From contig NZ_JABVXC010000002.1 of the NCBI RefSeq assembly GCF_013349955.1, positions 62,001-126,000 on the forward strand: 64,000 nucleotides of DNA, given 5' to 3'. Each line of letters opens with the position of its first letter. Position 1 is the stretch's first letter. The notes below the pieces were generated by a model. The model worked only from the letters and a program-made list of their open reading frames with translations, did not search any database and was not told the DNA's origin. Of the stretch, positions 19,143 to 27,810 are shown in pieces. This DNA comes from Onishia taeanensis (lineage in GTDB: Bacteria > Pseudomonadota > Gammaproteobacteria > Pseudomonadales > Halomonadaceae). The position numbers and the translations under genes are program-made.

Positions 19143-19419
19143 AGCGTCTCTCTCATGTCAGGTTATGGACATCATGTCAGGGGGGGCGCGGCGCGGCTTT
19201 CAGAACCTACTTGCCCACTCCCGGCGACGGTGGGCGCCGGGAGCAAAACGAAGCGAGGGTCCTTTGCCATGGCCGGAAAATGTTCCTTTCCATGCCGGCA
19301 TTCCCGCCTTCCATGGCGGTCAGATAGCAAAGGTAGCGCCCAAGGACGGGGTTACAGCGCCCTAGAGAAGGCTTGCCGCCGGAAAGCCCGCCCCAACTGC
19401 TGGATTGTGAAGGTGGTTC

Positions 19420-20703
19420 TTAAAACTCTCTGCCCAGCAGGGCTTCATCGAACGGGTAGCGTGAGAGCTTCTCGATGCCGGTGTCGGTGACCAGCACTTC
19501 TTCCTCTAGCTTGACGCCGTCGGCGGCGCCGACCTCGCCGATATAGCTCTCTACCGAGACCACCATGCCGGGCTCGAGGATACCGTCCTTCGAGAAGCGG
19601 TCGAAGTCCATGTGGTGAGCCACCAGCGGCGTTTCGCCATGCATGCCGACGCCATGGATGATCGACGGATAGCGACGATCGAGGAAGCGCTCGGGAATCT
19701 TCCAGGCCTTTTCTGCGATCTCGCGATAACTCATGCCGGGCCTGAGGATCGACATGTTGTGGTGCACCTGGTCATAGGCCATCCGGTAGAGGCTCTGCTG
19801 GTAGCCGCTGGGGCGACCCGGTCCGACATGAAAGGTGCGCGAGAAATCGGAGTAGTAGCCGTGACAGCCGATGGTGTCGGTGTCCAGCGCGATCAGCTCG
19901 CCGGGGCGCACGACGCGGTCGCTTGCCTCGTTGAACCAGGGGTTGGTGCGCGGGCCGGAAGACAGCAGCCGCGTCTCGATGAACTCGCCGCCCTGCTTGA
20001 TAACGTTGCCATAGAGGGTCGCAAACAGCTCGGTCTCGGTGACACCCGGTTTGATTGCAGCTTCCACTTCGGCCACCGCGGCCTCGGAGCCTGCCATCGA
20101 CTGGGCCAGGCAGGCGATCTCTTCCGGGGTCTTGATGCGGCGGCAATGCAGGGTGTCCTGCATGCAGTCGAAGACCTCGAGGCCCTGGGCCTCCAGCGAA
20201 CGGGCCAGGTTCAGCGCGCAACGGTCCAGGCCGATCTTCTTGTTGCCGCGACCGTGCTCTTCCATCAGCTCGGCGATCTCGATGCCGAAGGGGTCGGAGG
20301 ACAGGTTGTCGCGCTGGTTGACCGCCGACCACACCACCTTGGAGGTACGCGATTCGTCGATGGTCTCGAGCCAGGTTGAGACGTGGGCGCTGCCCGGGTA
20401 CTCGAAAAGGATCACCGGGCCTTCCAGCGGCACATAGATATAGCGGGTGGAATTGCGCAGGAAGTAGCCGAACATGTTGCGCGAACCGGTGGCATAGCGC
20501 TGATTGTAGGGGTCAAACAGTACCACGGCACCATAGCCCTGCTCGGCCATCATCTGCCGAAGGCGCTTGAGACGCCCGCCGCGCAGCTGCACCGGATCAA
20601 AGGCGGTAGGAATGCTGTCGCCGTTGCCTACGGGCGCCGAAGGCACCACCGGGATGGTGGCAGGTTCATTGTCGGTCAGGTTGTCGAAGTCGACGATGCT
20701 CAT
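19420..20703 (-). CDS. M24-fold metalloprotein, DddP-like
   Basis: A 427-aa creatinase/prolidase-fold protein. The metal ligands can be read as Asp274, Asp276 (ALDTDTIG), Asp286 (YYSDFSRTF), His350 (IIHGVGMHGE), Glu385 (VSVESYIGE) and Glu400 (VKLEEEVLV). Compared with my recollection of the DMSP lyase DddP (D295, D297, D307, H371, E406, E421), every ligand is offset by exactly 21 residues. Surrounding motifs such as GGEWIETRLL / SGPRTNPWF are nearly shared. DddP's catalytic Tyr366 corresponds to Tyr345, but Asp377 corresponds to Gly356. A DddP relative with altered chemistry is likely; ectoine hydrolase DoeA fits less well. Start ATG 20703 has AGAGAG upstream. Confidence 0.82.
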   Translation of the reverse strand: MSIVDFDNLTDNEPATIPVVPSAPVGNGDSIPTAFDPVQLRGGRLKRLRQMMAEQGYGAVVLFDPYNQRYATGSRNMFGYFLRNSTRYIYVPLEGPVILFEYPGSAHVSTWLETIDESRTSKVVWSAVNQRDNLSSDPFGIEIAELMEEHGRGNKKIGLDRCALNLARSLEAQGLEVFDCMQDTLHCRRIKTPEEIACLAQSMAGSEAAVAEVEAAIKPGVTETELFATLYGNVIKQGGEFIETRLLSSGPRTNPWFNEASDRVVRPGELIALDTDTIGCHGYYSDFSRTFHVGPGRPSGYQQSLYRMAYDQVHHNMSILRPGMSYREIAEKAWKIPERFLDRRYPSIIHGVGMHGETPLVAHHMDFDRFSKDGILEPGMVVSVESYIGEVGAADGVKLEEEVLVTDTGIEKLSRYPFDEALLGREF

Positions 20704-20777
20704 GATCAAGCTCTCTGTTTATTCGTAGCCGTATTCGCGGGGAAAATGCATAAGGTCAGGCTGAGGCGTCGCCACCT

Positions 20778-21659
20778 TCAGTCGGCCAGGCTGTCGCTGC
20801 GCTGCATGCCTTCCTCGAGCAGCCGCTCGTGGACCGGGGCCATGCGCCCGAAGATGCGCTTGGCGCGCTCGGGGCGGCCGATGAAGCCCGGTTCCTTGGC
20901 GTAGGCGAAGATCACGGTATGGCGCTCGCGGTCGCCTTCTACCGGGGTGACTCGGTGCAGCGAGTAGCGGCCGAAGAAGACCTGCAGATCGCCCGGCTGA
21001 AGATCGAGGGACTTGAGCCGCGAACGGTCGCCGTCGATGACCTGCTCGACCGCGTCGAAGTTTTCGCCTTCGGGACTGCGGATGCCAGGGGCATACTCGA
21101 AGCGCCCGCCGCCTTCGGACTGGCGAGTCATCATGGTGACGATGAATTCGTTGGTGTCGTAGTGCCAGGGGTGCTGGCAGCCCTCACGCAACACGTTGAC
21201 GACCAGGTCCGCCAGGGGGTCGGCGTACTGATGGATCTCGTCCATGTCCACCACGCTTGCGATGAAGTGCTGGAATCCGGGGTGGGAATAGACCTGGCGA
21301 ATGATGGTGTCACCGTCGATGCGATCACCGGCGACGAAACCATTGGTGCGGTCATCGAAGCGGTTCTTGGGGTGCGAGGCCGGCAGGCTCGGGTCAGCGT
21401 CGCTGTTGTAGGGGTTGGTCTCGGTCTGGTTGTAGTGCGCCTGCGGCGACAGGCGTTCGGTCTCGCGTTCGAGCCGCGCCAGGGCCTCTTCGGGTACGAA
21501 ACCCTTGAGCACCACACAGCCGTCCTGGCCAAGCTGCTGTCGGCATTCGGCGATCAGCTCGCGTCCGCGGACCCCATCGAGGCGATGAATGGGGTAACGT
21601 TCCAGGTCGATCAGTCCCTGCAGTGAGGTATCGTCTTCCTGAATGCGGTGGCTTTGCAT
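20778..21659 (-). CDS. 2-oxoglutarate/Fe(II) oxygenase, HalD/BesD/ArpA-like
   Basis: A 293-aa non-heme iron oxygenase. The facial triad is read as His166, Asp168 (PWHYDTNEF) and His235 (RYSLHRVTPVEG); a downstream Arg (RERHTVI) would bind 2-oxoglutarate. The overall pattern is that of the HalD/BesD/ArpA family, which includes free amino-acid halogenases. Halogenases replace the Asp with Gly or Ala; here Asp is kept, so hydroxylation rather than chlorination is expected. It is the first gene of the LysR-divergent block, 75 bp upstream of the DddP-like gene. Substrate unknown. Confidence 0.8.
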   Translation of the reverse strand: MQSHRIQEDDTSLQGLIDLERYPIHRLDGVRGRELIAECRQQLGQDGCVVLKGFVPEEALARLERETERLSPQAHYNQTETNPYNSDADPSLPASHPKNRFDDRTNGFVAGDRIDGDTIIRQVYSHPGFQHFIASVVDMDEIHQYADPLADLVVNVLREGCQHPWHYDTNEFIVTMMTRQSEGGGRFEYAPGIRSPEGENFDAVEQVIDGDRSRLKSLDLQPGDLQVFFGRYSLHRVTPVEGDRERHTVIFAYAKEPGFIGRPERAKRIFGRMAPVHERLLEEGMQRSDSLAD

Positions 21660-21764
21660 ATCGTTGCTCCTGCCTGATCAATAACGTATAGACAGGGTAG
21701 AGAGGCAGGTTTAATAATAGAAATGAATGGTTAAGATATAAAAGATTGCAAGGGCTCATAGATC

Positions 21765-22658
21765 ATGGATACCGACCTGCTACGCGCCTTCGTCACGGTC
21801 GCCGAGTGCGAAGGGTTCAGCGCCGCCGGCAAGGTGCTGCACCGCACCCAGTCTGCCGTCAGCCTGCAGATCAAACGACTCGAAGACCAGATGGGCGAGT
21901 CGCTGTTCGAGCGCACCAGCCGCAGCGTGGTGCTGACACCGCCCGGCGGGCGACTGCTGCCCTACGCTCGTCATATCCTCAAGCTGCAGGATGAGGCGCG
22001 TCGGGTGATGGGTGTGGAGCGCCAGGGCGAGCTCATCCGACTGGGCACCTCCGAAGAACAGGCCAGTACCTACCTGCCTGAGCTGCTGCCGCGCTTCGCC
22101 GCCCGCTTTCCCGAGGTGCGCCTCGAAGTCATCTGCAGCATAAGCGGCTCGCTGGTGCATGACTTTCAGGAGGGCCTGCTGGATGCTGCCCTGGTGGTGC
22201 GCCACGGGCCGACACAGACCGGTCGGCTGCTGGGACGCGAGCCCATGGTCTGGGTGGTGGCCGATGGCTGTTCGGTCGCAGACTGGGAGACCCTGCCGCT
22301 GGCCCTGAACCCCGAAGGTTGCACCTTCCGCGCCCACGCCTTTGCGGCACTGGGCCCTACCGACTGGCGTTGGGACGTGCGCTACTCCAGCCAGTCACCC
22401 ACCGGCATCAACCTGCCGGTTCAGGCGGGTCTGGCGGTCACCGTCAAGACCCCGCGCAGTGTTCCCGAAGGCTGTCGCATCGTCGGCGATGACGAAGGCC
22501 TGCCCCCGCTTGGCCATGTCGAGATCGAGTTGCACCGCACGCCGGGGCATTCAAGCGATGCCTTCACCGCTTTCTGCGACGAGCTGGAAGCCATCGTTAC
22601 CGGCACCGACTCGCTGGAATCCCTCAAGTATGTGGCAAGCGAAGGAGCAGTTGACTAG
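21765..22658 (+). CDS. LysR family transcriptional regulator
   Basis: A 297-aa LysR-type regulator. The N-terminal winged helix-turn-helix includes LLRAFVTVAECEGFSAAG and TQSAVSLQIKRLEDQMG, and an effector-binding domain follows. It is divergent from the 2OG-oxygenase/DddP-like/MmsA genes across a 105-bp intergenic region, the classical layout for a LysR activator of the adjacent catabolic operon. The effector is presumably the pathway substrate or an intermediate. Confidence 0.92.
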   Translation: MDTDLLRAFVTVAECEGFSAAGKVLHRTQSAVSLQIKRLEDQMGESLFERTSRSVVLTPPGGRLLPYARHILKLQDEARRVMGVERQGELIRLGTSEEQASTYLPELLPRFAARFPEVRLEVICSISGSLVHDFQEGLLDAALVVRHGPTQTGRLLGREPMVWVVADGCSVADWETLPLALNPEGCTFRAHAFAALGPTDWRWDVRYSSQSPTGINLPVQAGLAVTVKTPRSVPEGCRIVGDDEGLPPLGHVEIELHRTPGHSSDAFTAFCDELEAIVTGTDSLESLKYVASEGAVD

Positions 22659-22717
22659 CCTTTCTTGGGCTTGGCCGCGCTTGGCCACTACTTGGCCACC
22701 AACAGGAGTCGCTTGTC

Positions 22718-23176
22718 ATGGGGCATGACATTCAGTTGAAGCGTATCTATGCGGCACCGGAGGCAGACGACGGGGCGCGCGTTTTGGTTGACCGGCTGTG
22801 GCCACGGGGAAAACGCCGGGAAACGCTGGCACTGAGTGACTGGTACCGCGATGCCTCCCCTTCCAATGGCCTGCGCCGTGACTGGCACCAGGCCAAGATC
22901 AGTCACGGCGTCTTCACCCGCCGCTATCGCTGGGAGATGGCGGACGCCAAGGACTGCCTGCTGCCGCTGATGCGCTTGGCGCGTCGCGGCCGGCTGACGC
23001 TGCTGTCTGCCGCGCGAGACCTCGAACAGTCCCACCTGCCGATCCTGCGCGAGGCGCTGCTTGAAGCACTGGCCGCAGAAGACCTCGAGGCGGACGACAG
23101 CGCCCCCAGCTCGCCGCCCTGCTATGCGGCCTCGATGACTAGCGAGCCGTCAGCCAGCCAACGGCAGGATTCTTGA
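22718..23176 (+). CDS. DUF488 family protein (YeaO-like)
   Basis: A 152-aa DUF488 protein. The signature ARVLVDRLWPRGKRRE near the N-terminus and FTRRYRWEM in the middle are diagnostic of the YeaO branch. Function unknown in the family. A C-terminal Ser/Pro/Ala-rich tail of about 30 residues is longer than usual and probably disordered. GGAG lies upstream of the ATG. Confidence 0.88.
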   Translation: MGHDIQLKRIYAAPEADDGARVLVDRLWPRGKRRETLALSDWYRDASPSNGLRRDWHQAKISHGVFTRRYRWEMADAKDCLLPLMRLARRGRLTLLSAARDLEQSHLPILREALLEALAAEDLEADDSAPSSPPCYAASMTSEPSASQRQDS

Positions 23177-23287
23177 CGCGCTGACAGCCGACGCCGAGCC
23201 AAGGCCGAGCAAACCGACGACCTAGCCACTAGCCAACCACTCGCCAGCCTCTGGCCAGTCACCTTGCTGGCTGGCACTATTTTGCTC

Positions 23288-23752
23288 ATGACCCGACGCC
23301 TGCTGATCGTGGCCCATGCGCCCTCCCCCAATACCCAACGCCTGCGCGAGGCAGCCGAGCGCGGCGCTTGTCATCCGGATATCGAGGACATCGAGGTGGT
23401 CGTGAAGGCACCTCTAGACGCCGGCCCGGACGACATCCGCGCCTGTGATGCCATCCTGCTCGGTACCACCGAAAATCTGGGTTACATGAGCGGGGCGCTG
23501 AAAGACTTCTTCGATCGCAGCTACTACTCCGTGCTCGAGCAGAAACAGGGCCTGCCCTGCGCGCTCTATGTGCGGGCCGGCCATGACGGCACCGGCACCC
23601 GCCGGGCCGTGGAATCGATCGTCACCGGGCTGCGCTGGCGGTGGGTGCAGGACCCGCTGATCCTGCGCGGTGACTGGCAGGACGCCTTCGCCGATCAGGT
23701 GGAGGAGCTAGGGCTCTATCTGGCCGCCGGCCTGGATACCGGGATACTTTGA
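23288..23752 (+). CDS. Flavodoxin-like / NAD(P)H-dependent FMN reductase family protein
   Basis: A 154-aa flavodoxin-fold protein. LLIVAHAPSPNTQRL at the N-terminus is the FMN phosphate-binding loop region, and LGTTENLGYMSGALKDFFDRSYY is the second flavin-contact loop. The start is ATG 23288; an upstream in-frame ATG at 23264 lacks an RBS. The last 50 or so residues are duplicated as a fragment at 29835-29993. Probably an NAD(P)H:quinone or flavin oxidoreductase. Confidence 0.85.
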   Translation: MTRRLLIVAHAPSPNTQRLREAAERGACHPDIEDIEVVVKAPLDAGPDDIRACDAILLGTTENLGYMSGALKDFFDRSYYSVLEQKQGLPCALYVRAGHDGTGTRRAVESIVTGLRWRWVQDPLILRGDWQDAFADQVEELGLYLAAGLDTGIL

Positions 23753-23820
23753 TCGGCACCGTTTCTCCGCAGCCAGCCTCAGCTACCAACCGACAGGATG
23801 CCCGCTGGCTCGGGGCTGCT

Positions 23821-24792
23821 CTATCCGGTCTCGCGCACTACCAGCGTCACTGGAAGAGAGATGTGGCGTGGCGGCTTGCCGGCCAAGGCCTCACCCAGCA
23901 GATCAACACTCTTGGCCGCAATGCCGGCGATGTCCTGGCGCACCGTGGTCAATGACTCGGCCAAGGCCGGCAGGTCATCGAAGCCGGTTACCGCAACCTC
24001 GTCAGGCACACTGATGCCGTGATCTTCCAGGGCCGTCAGGCAGCCCCTGGCGAGTTCGTCGTTCTCACAGACCAAGCCATCGTAGGCGTATAGGTCCTGT
24101 TCGAGGCGGCGGCTCAGCCAGCGGTAGCCGGTCAGCGCCGGCTCAAGGTTGGGTGGGATATCGATCAGCGCAACGTCAAGGCCGGCCTCGTCGAGCGCCT
24201 GGCGATAGCCGCTCAGGCGGTGCTGGCTATCAGAGCTCGCCAAGTCGTCGCCGACAAAGGCGATACGCTGACGCCCCCGCTCGATCAGGTGGCGGGTGGC
24301 CAGGTAGATGCCATGGCGATCCTCCGGGGCCACCGAGAATCCCTCGCCCGGCGGTCCGATACGCACGACCAGAACGTCTTGCGCCGCCAACAGCGCAGGA
24401 CGCGGGTCATCGGCGAACTCGCCCAGCAGGATGGCGGCGCCGGCCTGCTCGGGCAAAGCCGACGTCTGGTCATGAGCGAAAAAGACCGGCACCATCCCCT
24501 GGCGGTGAAGTGCCATGGTCAGGTGCTGGTAGAGCAGAATGTAATAGGGGCGCAGCTCGAAGTCGCGACGCCCTAGCGAGATGCCCACCACCGCCGCCTT
24601 ACCGCTGATCAGCTGACGAGCGGCGGCACTGGGGCGATACTCGATCTCACGGCTGATGGTCAAGATATGATCACGCAGGGCTTCGCTGAGGCCCGGCTTA
24701 CCATTGAGCGCGCGGCTGACCGAAGCGATGGATACCTCCGCCTGCCGCGCGATTTCCCGAATGGTTGCCGTCTTCGATCGGTCTCTGCTCAT
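23821..24792 (-). CDS. LacI family transcriptional regulator
   Basis: A 323-aa LacI-family repressor. The helix-turn-helix is TIREIARQAEVSIASVSRAL (residues 9-28), followed by a hinge and a periplasmic-binding-protein-like effector domain (GISLGRRDF to VAVTGFDDLP). It lies 104 bp downstream of the Gfo/Idh/MocA gene on the same strand. It is the probable regulator of the thuA operon through the two operators at 26817-26849. Confidence 0.93.
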   Translation of the reverse strand: MSRDRSKTATIREIARQAEVSIASVSRALNGKPGLSEALRDHILTISREIEYRPSAAARQLISGKAAVVGISLGRRDFELRPYYILLYQHLTMALHRQGMVPVFFAHDQTSALPEQAGAAILLGEFADDPRPALLAAQDVLVVRIGPPGEGFSVAPEDRHGIYLATRHLIERGRQRIAFVGDDLASSDSQHRLSGYRQALDEAGLDVALIDIPPNLEPALTGYRWLSRRLEQDLYAYDGLVCENDELARGCLTALEDHGISVPDEVAVTGFDDLPALAESLTTVRQDIAGIAAKSVDLLGEALAGKPPRHISLPVTLVVRETG

Positions 24793-24896
24793 ATCGCTGC
24801 CTCGCCGCCCTTTCCGGCGAGAGATTGTGCCGGAAATTGCGCAGCGGGGCGACCGTAGGCGTCAGGCTCATTGAGACAGAGAGGCCGGTGACCTTG

Positions 24897-25973
24897 TCAA
24901 GCCGTCACGGGCTCGACCATTCTGTCATCCACCAGCGTCTGACTTCGGTCCTCGGCATGCGCGAGGAAGCACGCATCCAGCACCTTCTGCAGTGCCGCGC
25001 CACGCGCAAAATCCGGCTGATCGTTGTGACCACTGACGATGCTGTCGACGAAGCGTTGGTAAATGCTCGGGGTAGCCTTCGCTTCCAGCGTGGTCCAGCG
25101 CGCCGGATGGACATCCTCGCCCAGACACACCTCCAGCTTGTCCTTGGCGGCATCCAAGTCAACGCGAAGCGCCCCCTGATCGCCGTGGATGCTGAGGGTC
25201 AGAGCATTGTGATGGCCCGTGGCCCAGCGGGTAGCCTGCACCGTGCCAAGCGCGCCCCCGGCGAACTCCACCTGCATCAGAGCACTGTCGTTGGCGTCCA
25301 GCACGTAGTCGTCGATGCGGTTGCCCGGCGCCTTTTCGAAACACTTGAGGCGGCAATTCACCCGGCTAATGTCACCCACTGGAAAGCTCGCGAAGTCGAG
25401 AATATGCACCCCCACATCCCCCAGCACGCCCTTGCTGCCATGGCCTTCCGAGAGCCGCCAGAGCCATTGACTGTCTCGATCCCAGCGCCCCCAGGCGTGG
25501 CTGACCAGCCAGCTCTGCCGATAGCTGGCGTCAACGTGCATCACCCTGCCAAGGGCGCCGGAAGCGACCAGCTCACGCGCCTGCTGAATGGCCGGGGCAT
25601 CGCGGTAACTGAGGTTGATCATGTTGATCACCCCGGCCTGCCGCGCCGCCGCCGTCATCTCCCAGGCATCGGCCGCATTGGTCGCTAACGGCTTCTCGCA
25701 AAGGATGTGCTTGCCTGCCGCGATGGCAGCAAGGGAGCTAGCTTTGTGAACCCCATCCGGGGTGGCATTACTCACTGCCTGAATATCATCCCGCGCCAAC
25801 ATGGCAGCCAGGTCGGTGTAGGCATGGGGTATGCCATGCCGTTCGGCGAAGGCTTGCGCCCTAGCACTGTCCACATCGCACACGGCCACTACCTCGACTC
25901 CTGCCAGTCGCCCAAAATGTTTGGCATGTTCACCGGCCATGCTGCCGGCACCAATGACCGCCAGTCGTATCAC
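24897..25973 (-). CDS. Gfo/Idh/MocA family oxidoreductase
   Basis: A 358-aa NAD(P)-dependent sugar or inositol-type dehydrogenase. The N-terminal Rossmann motif is [11 protein letters not shown]; the catalytic-lysine motif is [13 protein letters not shown]. The start is GTG 25973, overlapping the ThuA stop (GTGA), with GGAGGG about 8 nt upstream. Pairing with a ThuA-domain protein and a LacI regulator suggests a sugar or sugar-acid catabolic step. Substrate unknown. Confidence 0.92.
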   Translation of the reverse strand: MIRLAVIGAGSMAGEHAKHFGRLAGVEVVAVCDVDSARAQAFAERHGIPHAYTDLAAMLARDDIQAVSNATPDGVHKASSLAAIAAGKHILCEKPLATNAADAWEMTAAARQAGVINMINLSYRDAPAIQQARELVASGALGRVMHVDASYRQSWLVSHAWGRWDRDSQWLWRLSEGHGSKGVLGDVGVHILDFASFPVGDISRVNCRLKCFEKAPGNRIDDYVLDANDSALMQVEFAGGALGTVQATRWATGHHNALTLSIHGDQGALRVDLDAAKDKLEVCLGEDVHPARWTTLEAKATPSIYQRFVDSIVSGHNDQPDFARGAALQKVLDACFLAHAEDRSQTLVDDRMVEPVTA

Positions 25974-26749
25974 TTGAATCCCTCCTCACCGGGCTTGTGC
26001 AGACCTTCGCCTTTGACTTCCACAGGGTTGGGTGCCTGCTCGGGCGGCACGTTAGGGCAACTATCGATCCACCGCGAGCCCTCGGGACGCGCCCACTTCA
26101 CGCCGTTCTTCAACACCCGGCGAACCTGATCGTCGTAGTAGATCGGATAGGTCTCGTGACCCGGGCGGAAATAGAAGATCCGGCCATTGCCCCGTTTATA
26201 GGTGAGGCCGGAGCGGAACACTTCGCCGCCCTCGAACGCACTGATGAAGACCACCTCATCGGGATTGGGCACGGCGAAGGGTTCACCGTACATCTCTGTA
26301 TGCGGCAACTCGATGTAGTCGCCGATGCCCTGAACAATGGGATGACCGGGGTTGACCACCCAGAGGCGCTCGCGCTCTCCGGCCTCGCGCCACTTTAGCG
26401 AGCAAGTAGTGCCCATCAATCGCTTGAAGATCTTGGCATAGTGGGCGGAATGCAGAACCAGCAGGCCCATACCCTGCAGCACCCGCGCCTGGACCCGGTC
26501 GACGATCTCGTCACGCACGTCGCCATGGGCCGCATGCCCCCACCACAGCAGCACGTCGGTGTTCTCTAGCAGCTCCTCGCTCAGGCCGTGCTCGGGATCC
26601 TGCAGAGTGACCGCACGGGCCACGATCTCGGGATCCTCGTTTAGCCCCTGGGCGATGCATTGGTGCATGCCCTCCGGATAGATACGCGCCACCACCTCGT
26701 TGGTCTGCTCATGGACGTTTTCGCCCCAGACCGTGACCTGGATCGTCAT
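25970..26749 (-). CDS. ThuA domain-containing protein (trehalose-utilisation-like)
   Basis: A 259-aa ThuA-like protein with a glutamine-amidotransferase-like fold. [30 protein letters not shown] and [14 protein letters not shown] are family motifs. ThuA proteins function with Gfo/Idh/MocA dehydrogenases in disaccharide oxidation in rhizobia. A strong GAGGAGG precedes the ATG. It is the first gene of the operon, under the twin GTAAACGTTTAC sites. Confidence 0.9.
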   Translation of the reverse strand: MTIQVTVWGENVHEQTNEVVARIYPEGMHQCIAQGLNEDPEIVARAVTLQDPEHGLSEELLENTDVLLWWGHAAHGDVRDEIVDRVQARVLQGMGLLVLHSAHYAKIFKRLMGTTCSLKWREAGERERLWVVNPGHPIVQGIGDYIELPHTEMYGEPFAVPNPDEVVFISAFEGGEVFRSGLTYKRGNGRIFYFRPGHETYPIYYDDQVRRVLKNGVKWARPEGSRWIDSCPNVPPEQAPNPVEVKGEGLHKPGEEGFK

Positions 26750-26816
26750 GGCTGCCTCCTCGTCGTCGTGCCCAGGCGGACATTAAATTGCCGCCACTCA
26801 TCGTAATACGCAAAAA

Positions 26817-26849
26817 GTAAACGTTTACGCTATAAGAGTAAACGTTTAC
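26817..26849 (-). promoter_or_regulatory. Twin LacI-type operators upstream of thuA-like gene
   Basis: Two perfect palindromes GTAAACGTTTAC at 26817-26828 and 26838-26849 are centred 21 bp apart (two helical turns), 68-100 bp upstream of the ThuA start. The central CG and AT-rich arms are typical of LacI-family operators. The cognate protein is probably the LacI regulator encoded at the end of this operon. Confidence 0.8.
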
Positions 26850-27208
26850 TCGAGACGACTTTTGTCGAATGCAGCTCAGCGAGTGGCGAGAAAATCCAGC
26901 AGGTGAAAAGCCGCGCCGGCCGGCCAAAGCGGCCGTATGAGCGGGGCGGGTTCGAGGGGGAAAGACCCGAGGAAGTCTCAGGTCGCGGGATCCGCAGAGG
27001 CACCGCCGACGCCCTGCATCACAAGCGCCTGACCATGCTCATGGAAGTGACGCTATAACGGGAATGGCCTCGCGTGTCATCAGCGACCCGCGATATGGGG
27101 TCGCGATGAAGGGAGCAACACCCGCCTTGGATTAGGATAGAAGGGCCTGTCTCCGATTAGCCGGCTTATAACTGCTTTCGGGCCAAAGCGGGCCATCAAA
27201 CAGAGCTG

Positions 27209-27260
27209 ATATAACGCTGAAAGTACCGGGCTCTTTGGAGCGGCATCGGAATAGTTTGTC
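27209..27260 (-). other. Possible third attC site (tentative)
   Basis: On the minus strand this 52-bp stretch ends with GCGTTATATCAG, a 12-mer identical to the end of the attC at 28425-28502. The neighbouring bases (CCGGTACTTTCAGC here, CCGGTGCGCTCTGC there) are also alike. It begins with an AAC-ending box (GACAAAC), and a GCTC/GAGC stem is central. The first box is not the complement of GTTATAT, which weakens the case. Confidence 0.35.
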
Positions 27261-27312
27261 TAGCTCACCGGCTGGAAAAAGCCACCACGATCAGATTGGC
27301 TTACTGCAGCGC

Positions 27313-27684
27313 TCACCATAAGCCTAGCTGAGCCGCGACCCACCGTCCCGGAGCCAGGGTGCCGACGAAGGCCCCGACCAACCCCAAGTATGCCCCTCGC
27401 ATCCAGCGGCGATGCTGCGCCACCCTGCCCTTGAAGATGGCTCTCATGGCAATGGTAAGGGCCACTAGCATCCACAGCGACAGCAGGTGAATTGGGCCCA
27501 GATGCCCCACCAGAGGCAGAGTACCGCCACCCAACCAGAAGGAGCTCAGTGCCGAAAGCGCTATGGCCAGCACCCAGAGAACGCCCATCAGCCGGTGTGG
27601 GCCAGTACCTTTGGGAGCGAGCAGCAGAATGGCCCCAAGTCCCAAGGCAAAGAAAGACGTGTAGAGGTGCAGGGTAAACGCCAT
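27313..27684 (-). CDS. DUF2306 domain-containing membrane protein
   Basis: A 123-aa protein with about four transmembrane segments. FTLHLYTSFFALGLGAILLL, GTGPHRLMGVLWVLAIALSA and QHRRWMRGAYLGLVGA match the DUF2306 pattern of paired histidine-containing helices. GGAGG lies about 6 nt before ATG. Divergent from a PadR regulator across about 126 bp containing two palindromes, so PadR probably controls it. Function unknown. Confidence 0.82.
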   Translation of the reverse strand: MAFTLHLYTSFFALGLGAILLLAPKGTGPHRLMGVLWVLAIALSALSSFWLGGGTLPLVGHLGPIHLLSLWMLVALTIAMRAIFKGRVAQHRRWMRGAYLGLVGAFVGTLAPGRWVAAQLGLW

Positions 27685-27727
27685 GGAGACCTCCGAAGAT
27701 CAGGGCACAGCCTGATTGCCAGCCAAG

Positions 27728-27785
27728 TGCAACTTGTTGCATAAGGCTAGCCCCGCTCCGTCTGATATGCAACTATGTGCATATC
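27728..27785. promoter_or_regulatory. PadR-type palindromic operators between divergent genes
   Basis: Two dyads lie in the padR/DUF2306 intergenic region: TGCAAC-TT-GTTGCA (27728-27741) and GATATGCA-ACTATG-TGCATATC (27764-27785, 8-bp perfect arms). Both contain TGCA half-sites. The second lies 25 bp before the preferred PadR start, consistent with autoregulation. Confidence 0.6.
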
Positions 27786-27810
27786 GATTTTCAGAAACCC
27801 AGGTCACTCC

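Larger units (their letters stand above)
26750..27312. other. Intergenic region upstream of thuA-like operon
   Basis: About 560 bp. It holds the two LacI-type operators (26817-26849) at its left end and the possible attC end at 27209-27260 at its right end. Between about 26880 and 27200 no coding frame, RNA or terminator could be supported. Confidence 0.5.

Noticed and set aside
19420..20703. Ectoine hydrolase DoeA
   Set aside because: DoeA is also M24-fold, but the IETRLLSSGPRTNPWF block and ligand spacing fit DddP-type proteins better, and no doeB/doeX/doeC genes are adjacent.
20778..21659. Ectoine hydroxylase EctD or a true amino-acid halogenase
   Set aside because: Overall pattern is HalD/BesD/ArpA rather than EctD, and the retained Asp168 argues against halogenation.
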